64,000 bases of DNA from positions 56,901,431 through 56,965,430 of the forward strand of contig NC_133328.1 in assembly GCF_042186555.1 (NCBI RefSeq), in the 5' to 3' direction. How positions within the stretch are numbered: the first letter of the stretch is position 1; the number at the start of each line of letters is the position of its first letter. The stretch is from Aquarana catesbeiana (lineage: Eukaryota > Chordata > Amphibia > Anura > Ranidae). Of this stretch, positions 8,528-18,683 are shown in pieces. A program made the translations under genes and the position numbers. The notes under the pieces are model-generated. The model was not told the origin of the DNA, ran no database searches, and saw only the letters and a program-made list of their open reading frames with translations.

Positions 8528-10714
8528 CTGCAAAGAAAGAAAGCAGGAGATAAAATGCATTCAATTATAAAACATTGTTTGGGGTCTGGCACAATATTCA
8601 GAAAAATGGTGGATTGCACAATAGAAAACTGCTAGATACACAGTACAGGAAAAACTTGGGCTTAAAATGCGTGTAAACGTGTCTAAATTGTAGGTGCACG
8701 TAGCACTTGAGCATTCATGCCAATGGGCAGAATAAACAAATTTGGGCCAATGGAATCCATGAACGCCCAAAAGCTTGATGCGCCTAAACACGTGTGCAAA
8801 ATGTGACATTAGGCACAGTTTTTAAACTGCTTTTTTTTTCTACCAGGAACAAAGGCATCTAGGCAAGGAAAAAAAAAAAAAAAACGTCCCATGTGCACGA
8901 GAGCTTGGGCTCACAGGAAGTGACAAGGACATAGCATCTCCGGAAAGATCAGCGGCTATTTTCTGTATTTGCTGAAAATGTTTTTAGCCTAGAAATGGGA
9001 AACAAATCCAACCATCACCTCTAATGACCGGTAAGTTGATATGTTAAACTTCTGTTATTGGGTTTGGATTCACTTGAAAGCCTTCCAAATGTAACTATAC
9101 AGGTCCCAAAGGCAAATACAACCCCCGCCCCCCCCGTCACAAAAAAAAAAAAAAAAAAAAAAAAAGAGGTTAAATATTGCGTATAGGGGACAACTGAGCT
9201 CACATAAAACACGTGTTGTTCAAACTAATCTGATCAATGGAGTGTGGTTATGTGCTGGCCTATTTCCTCTTTGAGCGGAAGACAGCAGATGAGCCCACAG
9301 ATGATAGAATCAGCACATTTTCCATCCTAAATGCGCTCAGCGGGGCTCCGAGAGCTTATTAAAGAGCCTCCAAGTTTCCACAGCACACAACAAGCTTAGC
9401 TGGTTTCAATCTATAATTTGGTTTAATGTGTATTAATAATTCAAGAGCTTCAACCGAGTCCATTTAACAAATGGCTGAGCTAACGATGCTTCCCAGTAAT
9501 CTCAAAATGCAGGTAACAATAGCTATATGAATGTGCTGAAAGTTGGAGGCCTAAAATGCAAGTGATGTTCACATGAAATCCCAAAACCACCTATTAATCC
9601 ATAAGGTTGAGCAAAGTTCTCGAATAAATTTGACTTCCCTGAAAGGTAACGTAGGGGGAAAGTGACAGTGCCTGCCCATAGCCCACTCAGCCCAGGCAGG
9701 CATACCTACCAGCTATGCTCCTTCACTGCCAACACTACCGAAGACTTTGTTAAATGGCGACTCCAGGCAACTAAAATATTAGCCTTTGCACTAAGCTGCG
9801 CCAGCACTGTAAAAGTTAATTGCTTGTTTAGGTCCAGGGGAACAGTAAAAGAAGATTACATAACCTGATCCTTTGCTTCTCCCCTCTGCTAGACCCATCC
9901 CCGCAGTGTCTTCTCCCCAACTAGTCTAGGGTCCTTACATAACCAAGACCAAAACAGGGCCCATAGTAATGCACTGGGAGTTTTGACACCAAGGGATAGT
10001 CTACCGCTGGATTGCAGAGGAGCCCAATTTGCCAAAGAAGAGGGGGATCAAGAAAATAAGTGTGTTTTTCCTCTCCTCTAGACAAAATGAGTAATTCATT
10101 TTAATTTTTCCCAGAGTTGGGCTTTAAAAGGAGTGGGACTTCCAGGTATGGGGAGCAAGTGACCTTTGCCACAAGACAGTGCTCAGGCCTGAGCGACCAA
10201 TCACCAGTCCCAAACACTGTTGCATGGAGGAGCGCCATGTCGTCATTCCTTTGTCCAAGCTCCAACACCAGCCAACAAAGGAGCCTGGAAAGGCTGGGAT
10301 GCTGCAGCAGGGAAGCATAGCTGGGTAAGTACAGTATACATGACTGGGTGGACGTGGTCCGCTATCAGGAGACCCTGTCACTTTGCCTTGAATGGCAAAG
10401 CCTATCAACAGCCCATTTTATTTAATTTTTTGGTTTTGGATAAAGCGCTTACAATTTTCTGTCTTGATTTCATTGCTGCCCGCTGTAGAGATTTTCTTAA
10501 ACTTCTGTGATGCCCTTACAATGGAGGTGGGGGTTGTCACTGGGACAGTAAGGCCAGGGCAGCAATTAAAACATCAGACGTTCCAATCCTTCCCCACTCT
10601 ACTAAAATAGTGGTTTTGCCACCTTTTGATGTGAAATTTCGCACTACCTAATGTCTGGACAGGAAATCTCCATCTTGGAGCCACTGTCAGATTTTTATTG
10701 TCATTGTTGGTCTC
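8528..10714. other. PIP4K2A intron 4, left part
   Basis: An unusually repeat-poor stretch at about 9225-9500 is a candidate conserved non-coding element. Around 8975-9065 an imperfect inverted repeat (AACAAATCCAACCATCACC against GGGTTTGGATT) suggests a small MITE. From about 10500 to 10620 is a G-rich dispersed repeat (GTGGGGGTTGTCACTGGGAC). No gene is seen. Confidence 0.4.
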
Positions 10715-11024
10715 TAAGGCCAGCCGGTTCGCATCTCTGCCAGTTTAGCAGGAACCGGACGAGATTTGAACCGTTAATAAGCAGGCTGAATGTACCAACT
10801 TGATCAATCAACTTGGGTACAACTAGCTTGCCAGATTAGTTTGCAAATATCGCTAGCGGCTGCTATAGCCGCTAGCATTAACCACTGTCTTCTCCCAGCG
10901 GGGACGGCTTCCCCCACCCAGAGAAGACAATGGCCCAGCAGGAGGGATTCCCACATTAACGCTGTCTGTGTTGATGGGGGAATTGTGGATGCAGGAAAGA
11001 AATTTGCTCTGTGTATGTCTAGTC
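10715..11024 (-). mobile_element. MITE of the GGCCATAGAYG family
   Basis: This copy is in the opposite orientation to those at 32673-32967 and 60905-61192. Shared words are GCTAGCGGCTATAG, GGCTGAATGTACCAACTTG and GAAAGAAATTTGC. Long open frames of 129 codons exist on both strands across this copy and the adjoining MITE; they are by-products of inverted repeats. Confidence 0.75.
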
Positions 11025-11026
11025 TA

Positions 11027-11429
11027 ATGCCCTGTACACGCGACCAGTTTTGCCGTTGGAATAAACTTCGCTCAAGCTGTCTTGTATACACACGGTCACA
11101 CCAAATTCTAACCGTCCAGAATGTGGTGACGTACAACACATATGACGGGACTAGAAAACAGAAGTTCAATAGCCAGTAGCCAATAGCTTCCATCTCGTAC
11201 TTGCTTCAGAGCATGCGTCGTTTTTGTTACGTCTGAACAGCATACAGACGATCGGTTTTTCTGATAGGAATTGGTTCCGTCAGAAAAATTTAGAACATGT
11301 TCTCTTTCTAGGTCCGTCAGAATTTTCGACGTAAAAAGTCCGATGGGGCATACACACGATCAGAATATACGATGAAAAGCTCCCATCGGACTTTTTCTCT
11401 CGGACATTCCGCTCGTGTGTACATGGCAT
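11027..11429. mobile_element. GTACACAC-type MITE, second copy
   Basis: It begins ATGCCCTGTACACGCG and ends CGTGTGTACATGGCAT; the left border is TA (11025-11026). Internal words match the copy at 6833-7238 (CAATAGCTT, GAGCATGCGT, TCCGTCAGAA). Confidence 0.8.
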
Positions 11430-11430
11430 A

Positions 11431-11700
11431 AGGCTGGCTATAGATTATGAAATTTCCTTTCCTTTCACCACAGGTGTAAGGAAAGGAAATTCCTTGCTTT
11501 GCCCATCAACACTGAATCCCTTCTGCTGCGCTATTGTACTCTGACAGCAGGAGGTTTGCCTGCCGTTAGAATACAATGATCACTGCTGGTGGCTATAGCT
11601 GCCGTCAATGATCTCATGAAAAAAAAAAAAAAAGTATGTCAGTCTGCCCATAGATGGATTAAAATGTGGTTGTTTTTTGATTTGTCTATAGTTGGCTTAA
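11431..11700. mobile_element. MITE beginning AGGCTGGCTATAGAT
   Basis: The ends are AAGGCTGGCTATAGAT and the approximate complement GTCTATAGTTGGCTTA. Near the left end is a hairpin, AATTTCCTTTCCTT against AAGGAAAGGAAATT, around 11450-11492. It lies directly beside the previous MITE. Confidence 0.65.
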
Positions 11701-11905
11701 ATCTTGCACACTATGTACAAACAGTATAAAAAGTTGGGCCGCCTGGAGTTGAGGTTTAAAATACAACACATATAGAACTCTGTATTCAGTTTTTCCATTG
11801 CCTTCTCATTTCTAAGGGGAGCTGCCATTTTTGCAGTGATGTCATGGATGGGTAGACACCGCTTTAGGGTATTTTTAAGCTCTAAGGGAAGACAGCCGCC
11901 TTTAC

Positions 11906-12058
11906 CTGGTGGTACTTCTTCAGGATGTTGTGCATCTCTGCCACATCTTCACTTGTAATGGTTTTGATGATGTACCTCTTGTCACAGGAAGTATGGAAGC
12001 GCGCACCACTGCGTGCTTGTGAGTCATTGGCTAGAGGAGCGCATCTTGTCAGGGAGTT
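11906..12058 (-). CDS. PIP4K2A: PIP4K2A coding exon, probably exon 4 (residues 114-164), with ATP-binding lysine
   Basis: The 153-base exon codes 51 residues beginning NSLTRCAPLANDSQ and ending EDVAEMHNILKKYHQ. It contains the glycine-rich loop (SGARFHTS) and the motif KRYIIKTI, whose second lysine corresponds to Lys145 of the human alpha isoform, the ATP-binding lysine. The start NSLTR and the phrase SGARFHTS are alpha-like; the beta isoform has NSVTR and CGTRFLTT. Two cysteines stand out: one after NSLTR and one after FHTS, where the human alpha enzyme has serine and tyrosine as I recall. The acceptor is ATTTTCAG and the donor GTAAAG. Both ends are phase 0, so skipping the exon would keep the frame but remove the ATP lysine. 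Confidence 0.96.
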
Positions 12059-12660
12059 CTGAAAATGAGACAAACACATGATATAGTAAGTGAAAAGACA
12101 TTTTCTACTCAAAAGGGAAAATGAAAGTCATTTAATCATCTTACTGGAAAAATGTTTCACAAATATCATGTTTTTTGTTGTTCTAGTCTGTAGGTACTCA
12201 GTCAGTAAATAATGCAACATAAATCAGAAAAAGCACCCCTTTTCTTTTCTTTTTATAGCACAGTAAAAAGTTTGGAATTAAAAAGTACACAGTGCATTTA
12301 CAATGTTACAAAATCACAAAAAATAAATAAAAACAAACAAAAAAAAAAAAACCACCCAAATTACAAACAATAAAAAAAAAACAAAAAACAAAACAAAAAG
12401 AGCCTATGTATCTAGAATTCAACTGCTAGTCAGAACAAGACCACACAAGTGAAGTGGAAGGGGGCATCTTCCCCACTGCACTACTGTATTCTGACATCAG
12501 GACTCCTCTGCTGTCAGAATACATTGATCAACGCTGCAGCAAATTAAATTAAAACAGTCCCATTTGAGAGGAGTTGATCATTAGATCGACTCCTCTAGAA
12601 TGGTCCCTGCTGAATCTTTCCGGATTTTGATGCATCAATAGCCAGCTTTAGTGACTAGTG
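12059..12660. other. Intron 3, region next to exon; A-rich repeats
   Basis: A-rich low-complexity sequence lies at 12300-12400, followed at 12420-12650 by sequence resembling the MITE at 11431 (TATTCTGACAGCAGGA-like words). No gene is seen. Confidence 0.4.
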
Positions 12661-12683
12661 TATATATGTATATATATATATAT

Positions 12684-12740
<57 letters not shown>
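12661..12740. repeat. Compound TA then CA microsatellite
   Basis: About 44 bases of alternating TA pass directly into about 18 CA repeats. It produces spurious open frames on both strands. Confidence 0.95.
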
Positions 12741-12742
<2 letters not shown>

Positions 12743-12985
12743 AAACAATTTTTAAATTTGTGACTTTGTGTCCAACAATTTCACAAACAATACTGCAGTC
12801 ACTAATGATTTGGTCTGGGATTGCAGCAAATACAGAATAGTCATGCACAGGTCCGACATTCATACAGGTATACTTACTGTGATGCACATTTTCTGTAAAA
12901 CGGTGTTAGTTGTTCCATCAATAAACTAGCTTTTTATGTTGTATTTACTGCTTTTTCATATTCAGCTCTTCGCAATCATTCTAAA

Positions 12986-13480
12986 TAGAGATGCACCGAA
13001 ATTTTGGCGGCCAAAACATATTGTCCAAAAATGGTGTCATCAGCATTTTGCCGATAAGAGGAAAAAATTGCAGATAATAGGTCATGGGACTCAAAATCGC
13101 ATAAAAAAAACTTAACACAGGTGCGTTATTGATGCGTTTTTGCTGCATGTTCAATACATTTCAATGAGGGTGTGTTTTTTTTTTAACTGACCAAAAATGC
13201 AGCAAGCAGGATTTTTAACACCACAATGGAAGCACAATGGACCAGTGCGAAGACATACATAGAATTTAAAGGGATGCATAGTTTTTCTTGCACTGAAAAG
13301 GTGCCGATAATGGCGGACAAATTCATATTAATTAAAATTCAAAATATTAAATTAAAAAGTTGAATATAATACAAAACTACATATACATATTTTTTAAAAA
13401 CTGTCATTTTCGTTTTTCGCCAAAGTGCATCCTGCATTTTTGGGTTTTGGTACCAAAAATTTCCATTTGGTGCACCTCTA
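12986..13480. mobile_element. hAT MITE with perfect 8-bp target duplication
   Basis: The ends TAGAGATGCACCGAAATT and TTTGGTGCACCTCTA are inverse to each other. ATTCTAAA flanks both sides (12978-12985 and 13481-13488). It is 495 bp with no coding capacity. The termini resemble those of the elements at 4796-5668 and 54854-55849. Confidence 0.92.
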
Positions 13481-13554
13481 ATTCTAAACTTCAAGCGTGA
13501 GTGTTCACAAACACAACAAAAGTGGCATTTGATGTTGTACAGATAATGAATATA

Positions 13555-14182
13555 GCACTCCTAAAGTGGTTGTAAACTCTATACAACCACTTTTACCTAC
13601 AGGTAAGCCTATATTAAAGCCCCATACACACTATCAGATTTTCTGCTGATTTTTGTCTTAAGATTTACCAAAACCATATAATATGGGGTCAAACCTTAGG
13701 AGTTTCAATTTGTATGCAATCAGGCAGGCCCTTGCATTACATGGTTTTGGTAAATCTGAAGACAAAAATCAGCAGAAAATCTGATAGTGTGTATGGGGCT
13801 TTAGGCTTACCTGTAGGTGCGGGAAATATCTCCTAAACCTAAACGGTTTAGGAGACATGTACAATATACGCGAGCCGACGTCATCACCACGATCATCACG
13901 ATCGTGCCCTTTCTAAAGGGATCATGCCGTGACTGGCGGCTCCCGCATGTATGTGTGGGAGTGATGTCACGTGACTCGGGCCAGTCACGGAGCTGGAGTT
14001 CGCGGCCCCGTAAGGAAGAGGGGTGAAGGTGGATGCTTCCAGCCAGCGGGGACATTGCAGGCTTCGTTTTCAGTTAAGTGACACATAATGGGCTAGTATG
14101 CGATGCATACTAGCCCATTATGCTTTACCTTTGCAGGGAAATAAAGAGGAAGTAAAACCCATCAGGGTTTACTTCCTCTTTA
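13555..14182. repeat. Composite repeat made of several palindromes, with a nested hairpin MITE
   Basis: It starts with AAGTGGTTGTAAACTCTA and contains a GTGGTTGTA/TACAACCAC hairpin (13566-13591), the split arms CCTACAGGTAAGCCT and AGGCTTACCTGTAGG, TCTCCTAAACC/GGTTTAGGAGA (13829-13855), an 18-bp palindrome pair at 14084-14101 and 14105-14122, and a final hairpin at 14144-14182. It also holds GC-rich sequence with GTCACGTGAC. The inner MITE separates the AAGCCT arms. Confidence 0.75.
13615..13803. mobile_element. Hairpin MITE with 63-bp arms
   Basis: 13615-13677 and 13741-13803 are almost perfect inverted repeats beginning TAAAGCCCCATACACACTAT. The 63-bp spacer contains GGGTCAAACCTTAGG. It interrupts a palindrome of the surrounding repeat. 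Confidence 0.85.
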
Positions 14183-15058
14183 AACTAGTTTATATTTAAC
14201 TCTATCCAAGTAAATGCATTGTGTGTACTTAACATATGTTCTACTTATACAGCTGTATCAGCAAGTCTATAAATATTCATACACCATTAAGTGCAGCACA
14301 ATCAGCCTCCTGTGCTCTGCCAATGTAAGGTCTGGAATGACGGGGGGACAGGTTAGAAGCCGGGACTGATAGGCCTTGGTCAACCCTTACATGTCCACCA
14401 GGTGGCAGGTGAGCACCTTTTTAGACTTGGTAAGACATGAAAGAAACCTTGTCTACAGCATTGCCAGCAGGCATGAAAACAGACGGGTCATGGGGGCTCG
14501 GAATAAAGTAAATACATATAAAATGCCTTTATGATTCCTGAGTGGAGTGTACAAGGCACAAGGGAGAAGTCTAAAAACTAGAAACACTTGTGCTGATTTG
14601 GCATTAAAGGAGAACTACATTGGAAAGTCACCATTAAACTTTAATATTAGTCTATTAGGTAGTCCAGCAATTTGGCGATGTGGTGGGGCAAAACATCCTC
14701 CACTGTTATAAAAAAAAGAAAAAAAAAAAAAAAAAAAAAAAAAAAACTACCACAAAACATACAAAACACACCATATTCCTAATCAGTAGATATTTATATA
14801 TCATTAGAAGCACAAAACCCTCCTGTCCCCTTCCTTCAACTTCTAGAATAAACTTTCCCTTGCACTAGATTCTTAAAGTGTCACTTGTAAACTAAGTGCA
14901 TTCTTTATTAAAACAAAAACAAAAACAAACAAAAAAAAACACAGCATCTATACTTGCCTTTTCTGTGGGTTCTCTGCCACTTTACTGCTCCCTGACCACT
15001 GCAGGTATTCAGCACTTTGGGTAGTGTCCAATGTCCGCTCCGCCTGCTGAACACTATA
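14183..15058. other. Intronic sequence with a long poly-A run
   Basis: An A-rich run of about 45 bases lies at 14706-14746. Nothing else is recognised apart from short tracts resembling the flanks of other dispersed repeats near 14590 and 14870. Confidence 0.35.
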
Positions 15059-15319
15059 GGGTTGATTTACTAAATGCATATAGGCTGTGAACTTTGCAAA
15101 GTGCAGTTGCTCCAAAGCTTAGTAAATGAGGTAAAGCTTCACTTTGCAAAGAATACCCAATCACATGCAATAAATATGCCAAAAACATTTTTGCTTGCAC
15201 ATGATTGGATGATGGAAGTCAGCAGAGCTCATATACTAAGCTCTGAAACAACTGCTCTTGGAGAGAGAAACTGCACTTTGCAAAGCGCACAGTCTATTCG
15301 CCTTTAGTAAATCAACCCC
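15059..15319. mobile_element. MITE with ends GGGTTGATTTACTAAA
   Basis: The left GGGTTGATTTACTAAA and right TTTAGTAAATCAACCCC are inverse to each other. Inside, AACTTTGCAAAGTGCAGT near the left end and ACTGCACTTTGCAAAG near the right extend the inverted symmetry. Confidence 0.85.
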
Positions 15320-16129
15320 TTTGATTCCTCCTTTGTCCCCCCCCCCCTCCCCCTTTTTTTGTTTTTTAATTTCTTTTTTACATGGAGAACAATCAGAAAA
15401 ATGATGTACAGCTTTAATTCTATGGACACTAGTACCAGTTCCAGGACAAGCAGAGCTCCAGACTTTTTTTACATTTTTTTTTTCTTTTAAAAAGTACCCC
15501 CGTGATAGTCACAGCTTATGCAATGCAAATTGCCATATGCTGCATATGTATTCATTTACTTTCTTTGCAAATATGCATTGTTACCCATTGCCCCCTCTGG
15601 AGCCTGTAAGCCACCATCTTGAGTTTGGGCATCTGAAGCCCACTTGGAGTTTCTTCCAGAATGCAGTGCAGCTGGCTACCCAGCATGCACCTCCCGAGCT
15701 TTCCAGACCAGCAGAATGAGATAAATAAAGCTAGTGGCTATGATCACTTGCAGAAAAAAAATTGACAGGGCGGTTGAATTGGTCGATCAAAAGGTTTTTA
15801 TGATAGAAGACTAGTGATCTCTTCTGCCATAAATGCTTCTCCCTGTCTGTCAGCTGTCATGTATACTGAGCTGCACATGCACAGGTCAGAGAAAATTTAT
15901 GGGGCCCCTCTGTGTTGTGATGAGGTGACTCCCATGCGCATGCTTGGAAGTGACATCATTGCAGACTGGCCTTGTGTGGCTGAACAGAGCGAACCCGGAA
16001 GGAAGAATAGGAGAAGATGGAAGCACCCGGGATCAGTTAGGAGCACAGACAGTGCAGCGCTGGAGGGCTTTGTTTGACAGGTAGGTTTGCCATAATGTGC
16101 TAAAATTATGTTCAGTGTAGGAAAGGGTT
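15320..16129. other. Intronic sequence, no gene seen
   Basis: Low-complexity C- and T-rich tracts occur at 15335-15380 and 15465-15490. Sequence at 15560-15720 (CCATCTTGAGTTTGGGCAT, TCCAGAATGC) resembles 35600-35760 on the other strand, so a dispersed repeat is likely. The part 15900-16080 is GC-richer and unidentified. Confidence 0.4.
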
Positions 16130-16450
16130 AAAACTGAGATTTTTTTCATCATTGGTGTCCCATTGGAACAAATTCCCCAGGTCTTGTAAACAGAAAGTGA
16201 AAGGAAATCCTTCTAAAGTAAGTGAAATGCCCCATTTTAGACAGCTGTCACTGGAACAAGTGTCCCCATTGCACTGTCCACTTAGCCCTGTTCTGGTGGT
16301 GACAACTCCGAATGTTGTGTTTTACCTCAACTTTACTTGGAGACAATGGTCACCACAAAAAAAAATAGATATGTACAGAAACCATAGGATTGGATGAGAC
16401 TTTAAATGTACGTTCTAGGGTATATTAAACACCAACTCATAAGGTATTTA
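16130..16450 (+). repeat. Dispersed repeat of the CACTTCCTGTC/GGAAATCC family
   Basis: Words such as GTGTCCCATTGG, AAAGTGAAAGGAAATCC and GGTGACAACTCC match the copies at 33985-34380 and 43487-43756. Class unknown. Confidence 0.5.
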
Positions 16451-16559
16451 AAAAAAAAAATGTACGTTTTTAACAGTTTTGATATGAAATAAAACTTTAT
16501 GTTAAAAACATTCACACATGTAACAGCCATATATAGGATGTCTGTCTTAGAGTTGGCCC

Positions 16560-16870
16560 AATTTTTTTATTTTAATGTGAAAGATGAAGTTACGCCGCGA
16601 GAATCGTGAGAGAATCATGATCTATCTTCTAAGCAAAAAAAATGTGATTCTCATTTTAGCCAGAATCATGCAGCTCTAACACTTCCCCGTTCTGCGGCTC
16701 CGTGACACGATCACCGGAAGACGCTGTACGCGGCCTCCGGCGGTGCATGTGCGTTCCCGCCAGCCCCGCCAATTAAAGGGGATGTACAGGTACGCCCATT
16801 TGCCCACCGTTGCCATTGTGCTGATGTATATCGGCGTGCAGCAGTCGGCAAGTGGTTAATAGATGGATAA
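16560..16870. repeat. Dispersed repeat ending GCAAGTGGTTAA
   Basis: A GC-rich part (GTTCTGCGGCTCCGTGAC, CGCCAATTAAAGGGG) ends in CGGCAAGTGGTTAA, the phrase that also ends the copy at 59096. It is probably an end fragment of the repeat family described at 47555-48412. Confidence 0.5.
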
Positions 16871-17183
16871 ACAAAAGAAAAAAATTGAGCATAGAAAAAT
16901 GTGTGAGCAGCCAACACTCCACTAGACACAAAGTAAAACAGATATAACAATAATAGTGTAGCGCTCAAAAATTAAGAAAACGTTAAAAATGTGAATTTTT
17001 TTTTTAAATACACCACTAAGACAAATGGTGTAAACAAAAATAACATAACTTGTCAGTCCATCTTGATTGAATATACCATGAGGGTGTGAATAAACATCAA
17101 CACAAGTGTAAACTCTAAGGTGACAAATATTGAAGAAAGTGCTTGATCACGAAGTGCAGTCAAAAAGAGTAAGGTTGGCACGC
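16871..17183. other. Left flank of the fold-back, A-rich
   Basis: It contains AATAGTGTAGCGCTC and A-rich tracts. The same style (GCGCTAA followed by AATAAA) is seen in the repeat at 44025, so it may belong to one element with 17184-17632. No gene is seen. Confidence 0.35.
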
Positions 17184-17632
17184 TTACCAGATGGGGTGGA
17201 CACATGTACCATACAGCATATTGGTCAAACGAAGGTCACCAACGTATTTTGTCCTAACAGACATCACCCCCAATGATGTCCGTTAGGACGAAACACGTTG
17301 GGTGGCGTTCGTGGCAATCGCCCTTCACTTTTAAAGAACAAGCTTGTTTTTATCTACATTGCTGCAAGTGTGAACCCCTCTTTTTTTTTTAAATAAAAGA
17401 TCTTACGGTATGTGGATCCATTTGTCTTTTGTGTTCAATGCCAATGGAATGAAATGAAATGTATGCTTTGGAGTTCGTTCGTCTGAAACACGATAATCCA
17501 TCATCTACCCTTGAGGTCCACTTTCCATCCAATGCTTCACTTACAGACCACTACATTGAGGCCGAGTCCTCATCATGCCCATTTGACCCATGTGCTGTAT
17601 GGTACATGTGTCCACCCAATCTGGTAAGCCTA
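17184..17632. repeat. Fold-back element with hammerhead-like core at its centre
   Basis: A central palindrome with 28-bp arms (about 17239-17266 and 17274-17307, GATGTCYGTTAGGACRAAA) is flanked by a second inverted pair, 17184-17224 and 17592-17632 (CTGTATGGTACATGTGTCCA). The right arm reads GTCC-GTTA-GGAC-GAAAC-ACGTTG, a good hammerhead stem II and GAAAC box, but the CTGANGA box is decayed. AATAAAA follows at about 17390. Confidence 0.6.
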
Positions 17633-18683
17633 TACCCTAGATAGAACATACATTTAAAGTCCCATCCAATCCTATGGTTTCTGTCCAGTTATATAATGGG
17701 GACAGTACCTTCTAGGGGTGGATTCAACTAAACACTCCATCCCCATACCCCACAACTTATTTAGCAAAAAATGGATAGCAAAATAATAAAAATAAATAAA
17801 CCCTAACAAAGGATCTAACCATTCTAAAGCATACAAAAGTTCTGGCTTTAGATACAATTTGATTACCAAAATCCACTGCTGCAATTTAAAATTAAATTTC
17901 CAGCATCTGTATGGATTTGCAGTGGGTGGTATCTGGGTGCGTCCACTGTCCAAATCCGTTTACTTACAATTTGGCATTTCCTACAAGTACACCAACATAA
18001 AACATCATGGTGGTTCCCTGATAGAGAAAGAGATCTCTGATACCATCGTCATGCTGACTCTCATCCTCACTAAGCATGTCACAGCCTTCCCTTCATTAAT
18101 CACCAGTCCATGCTGAGTAACCACGGGCCCTCCACTCTAATCTGTGTACAGGAATAATGAGAGATTTTCTGCAAAGTGGAGACAAACAATACTTACAGCG
18201 CGCCATTCTATACTCTGAATCATTCAGGAGCTATTGATGCATATCAAACTAGAATCTTTTGTGTCTTGATAAAAATAGAGCACAATCTTCTTTAGGAGTG
18301 ATGAGTCAAAGCCCGCAGTATAAATAGGACGATGGGCACCACCGAGGGAAAAAGTGGATACAGCACCTGGTGAGTGCCCATTAGGAGGGAATCAAGCGGC
18401 ATGCCTATGTCTTTGCACTCATGCACACTGCACATGGGTGTGTTGGGCCATGTAATGTAAAATACAAACATATCTCATCACCCCAGAGCTGCTGCTTATA
18501 GATGCCTGTACAAATTAATGACAGTATATGGCTGGTGGAAGAAAAGTTTGGAGATAGTTGAAAGAAGCTTCTGTAACCCACAGCAGCCATTTAAAGCTCA
18601 CTGGTGATTTTTCCCAAAAGTCCCAATTTTCACAGAAATGTTAGAAAAATAAAACCGCTCAATTTTGTTTCTCCTTAAAAAAT
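17633..18683. other. Intronic sequence, no gene seen
   Basis: No transposon ends or exon are recognised. The part 18050-18350 lacks obvious repeats and may be unique intron. Confidence 0.35.

Noticed and set aside
10790..11193. Two 129-codon open frames, one on each strand, over the same interval
   Set aside because: They cover inverted-repeat MITE sequence and are mirror products, with no conserved protein features.
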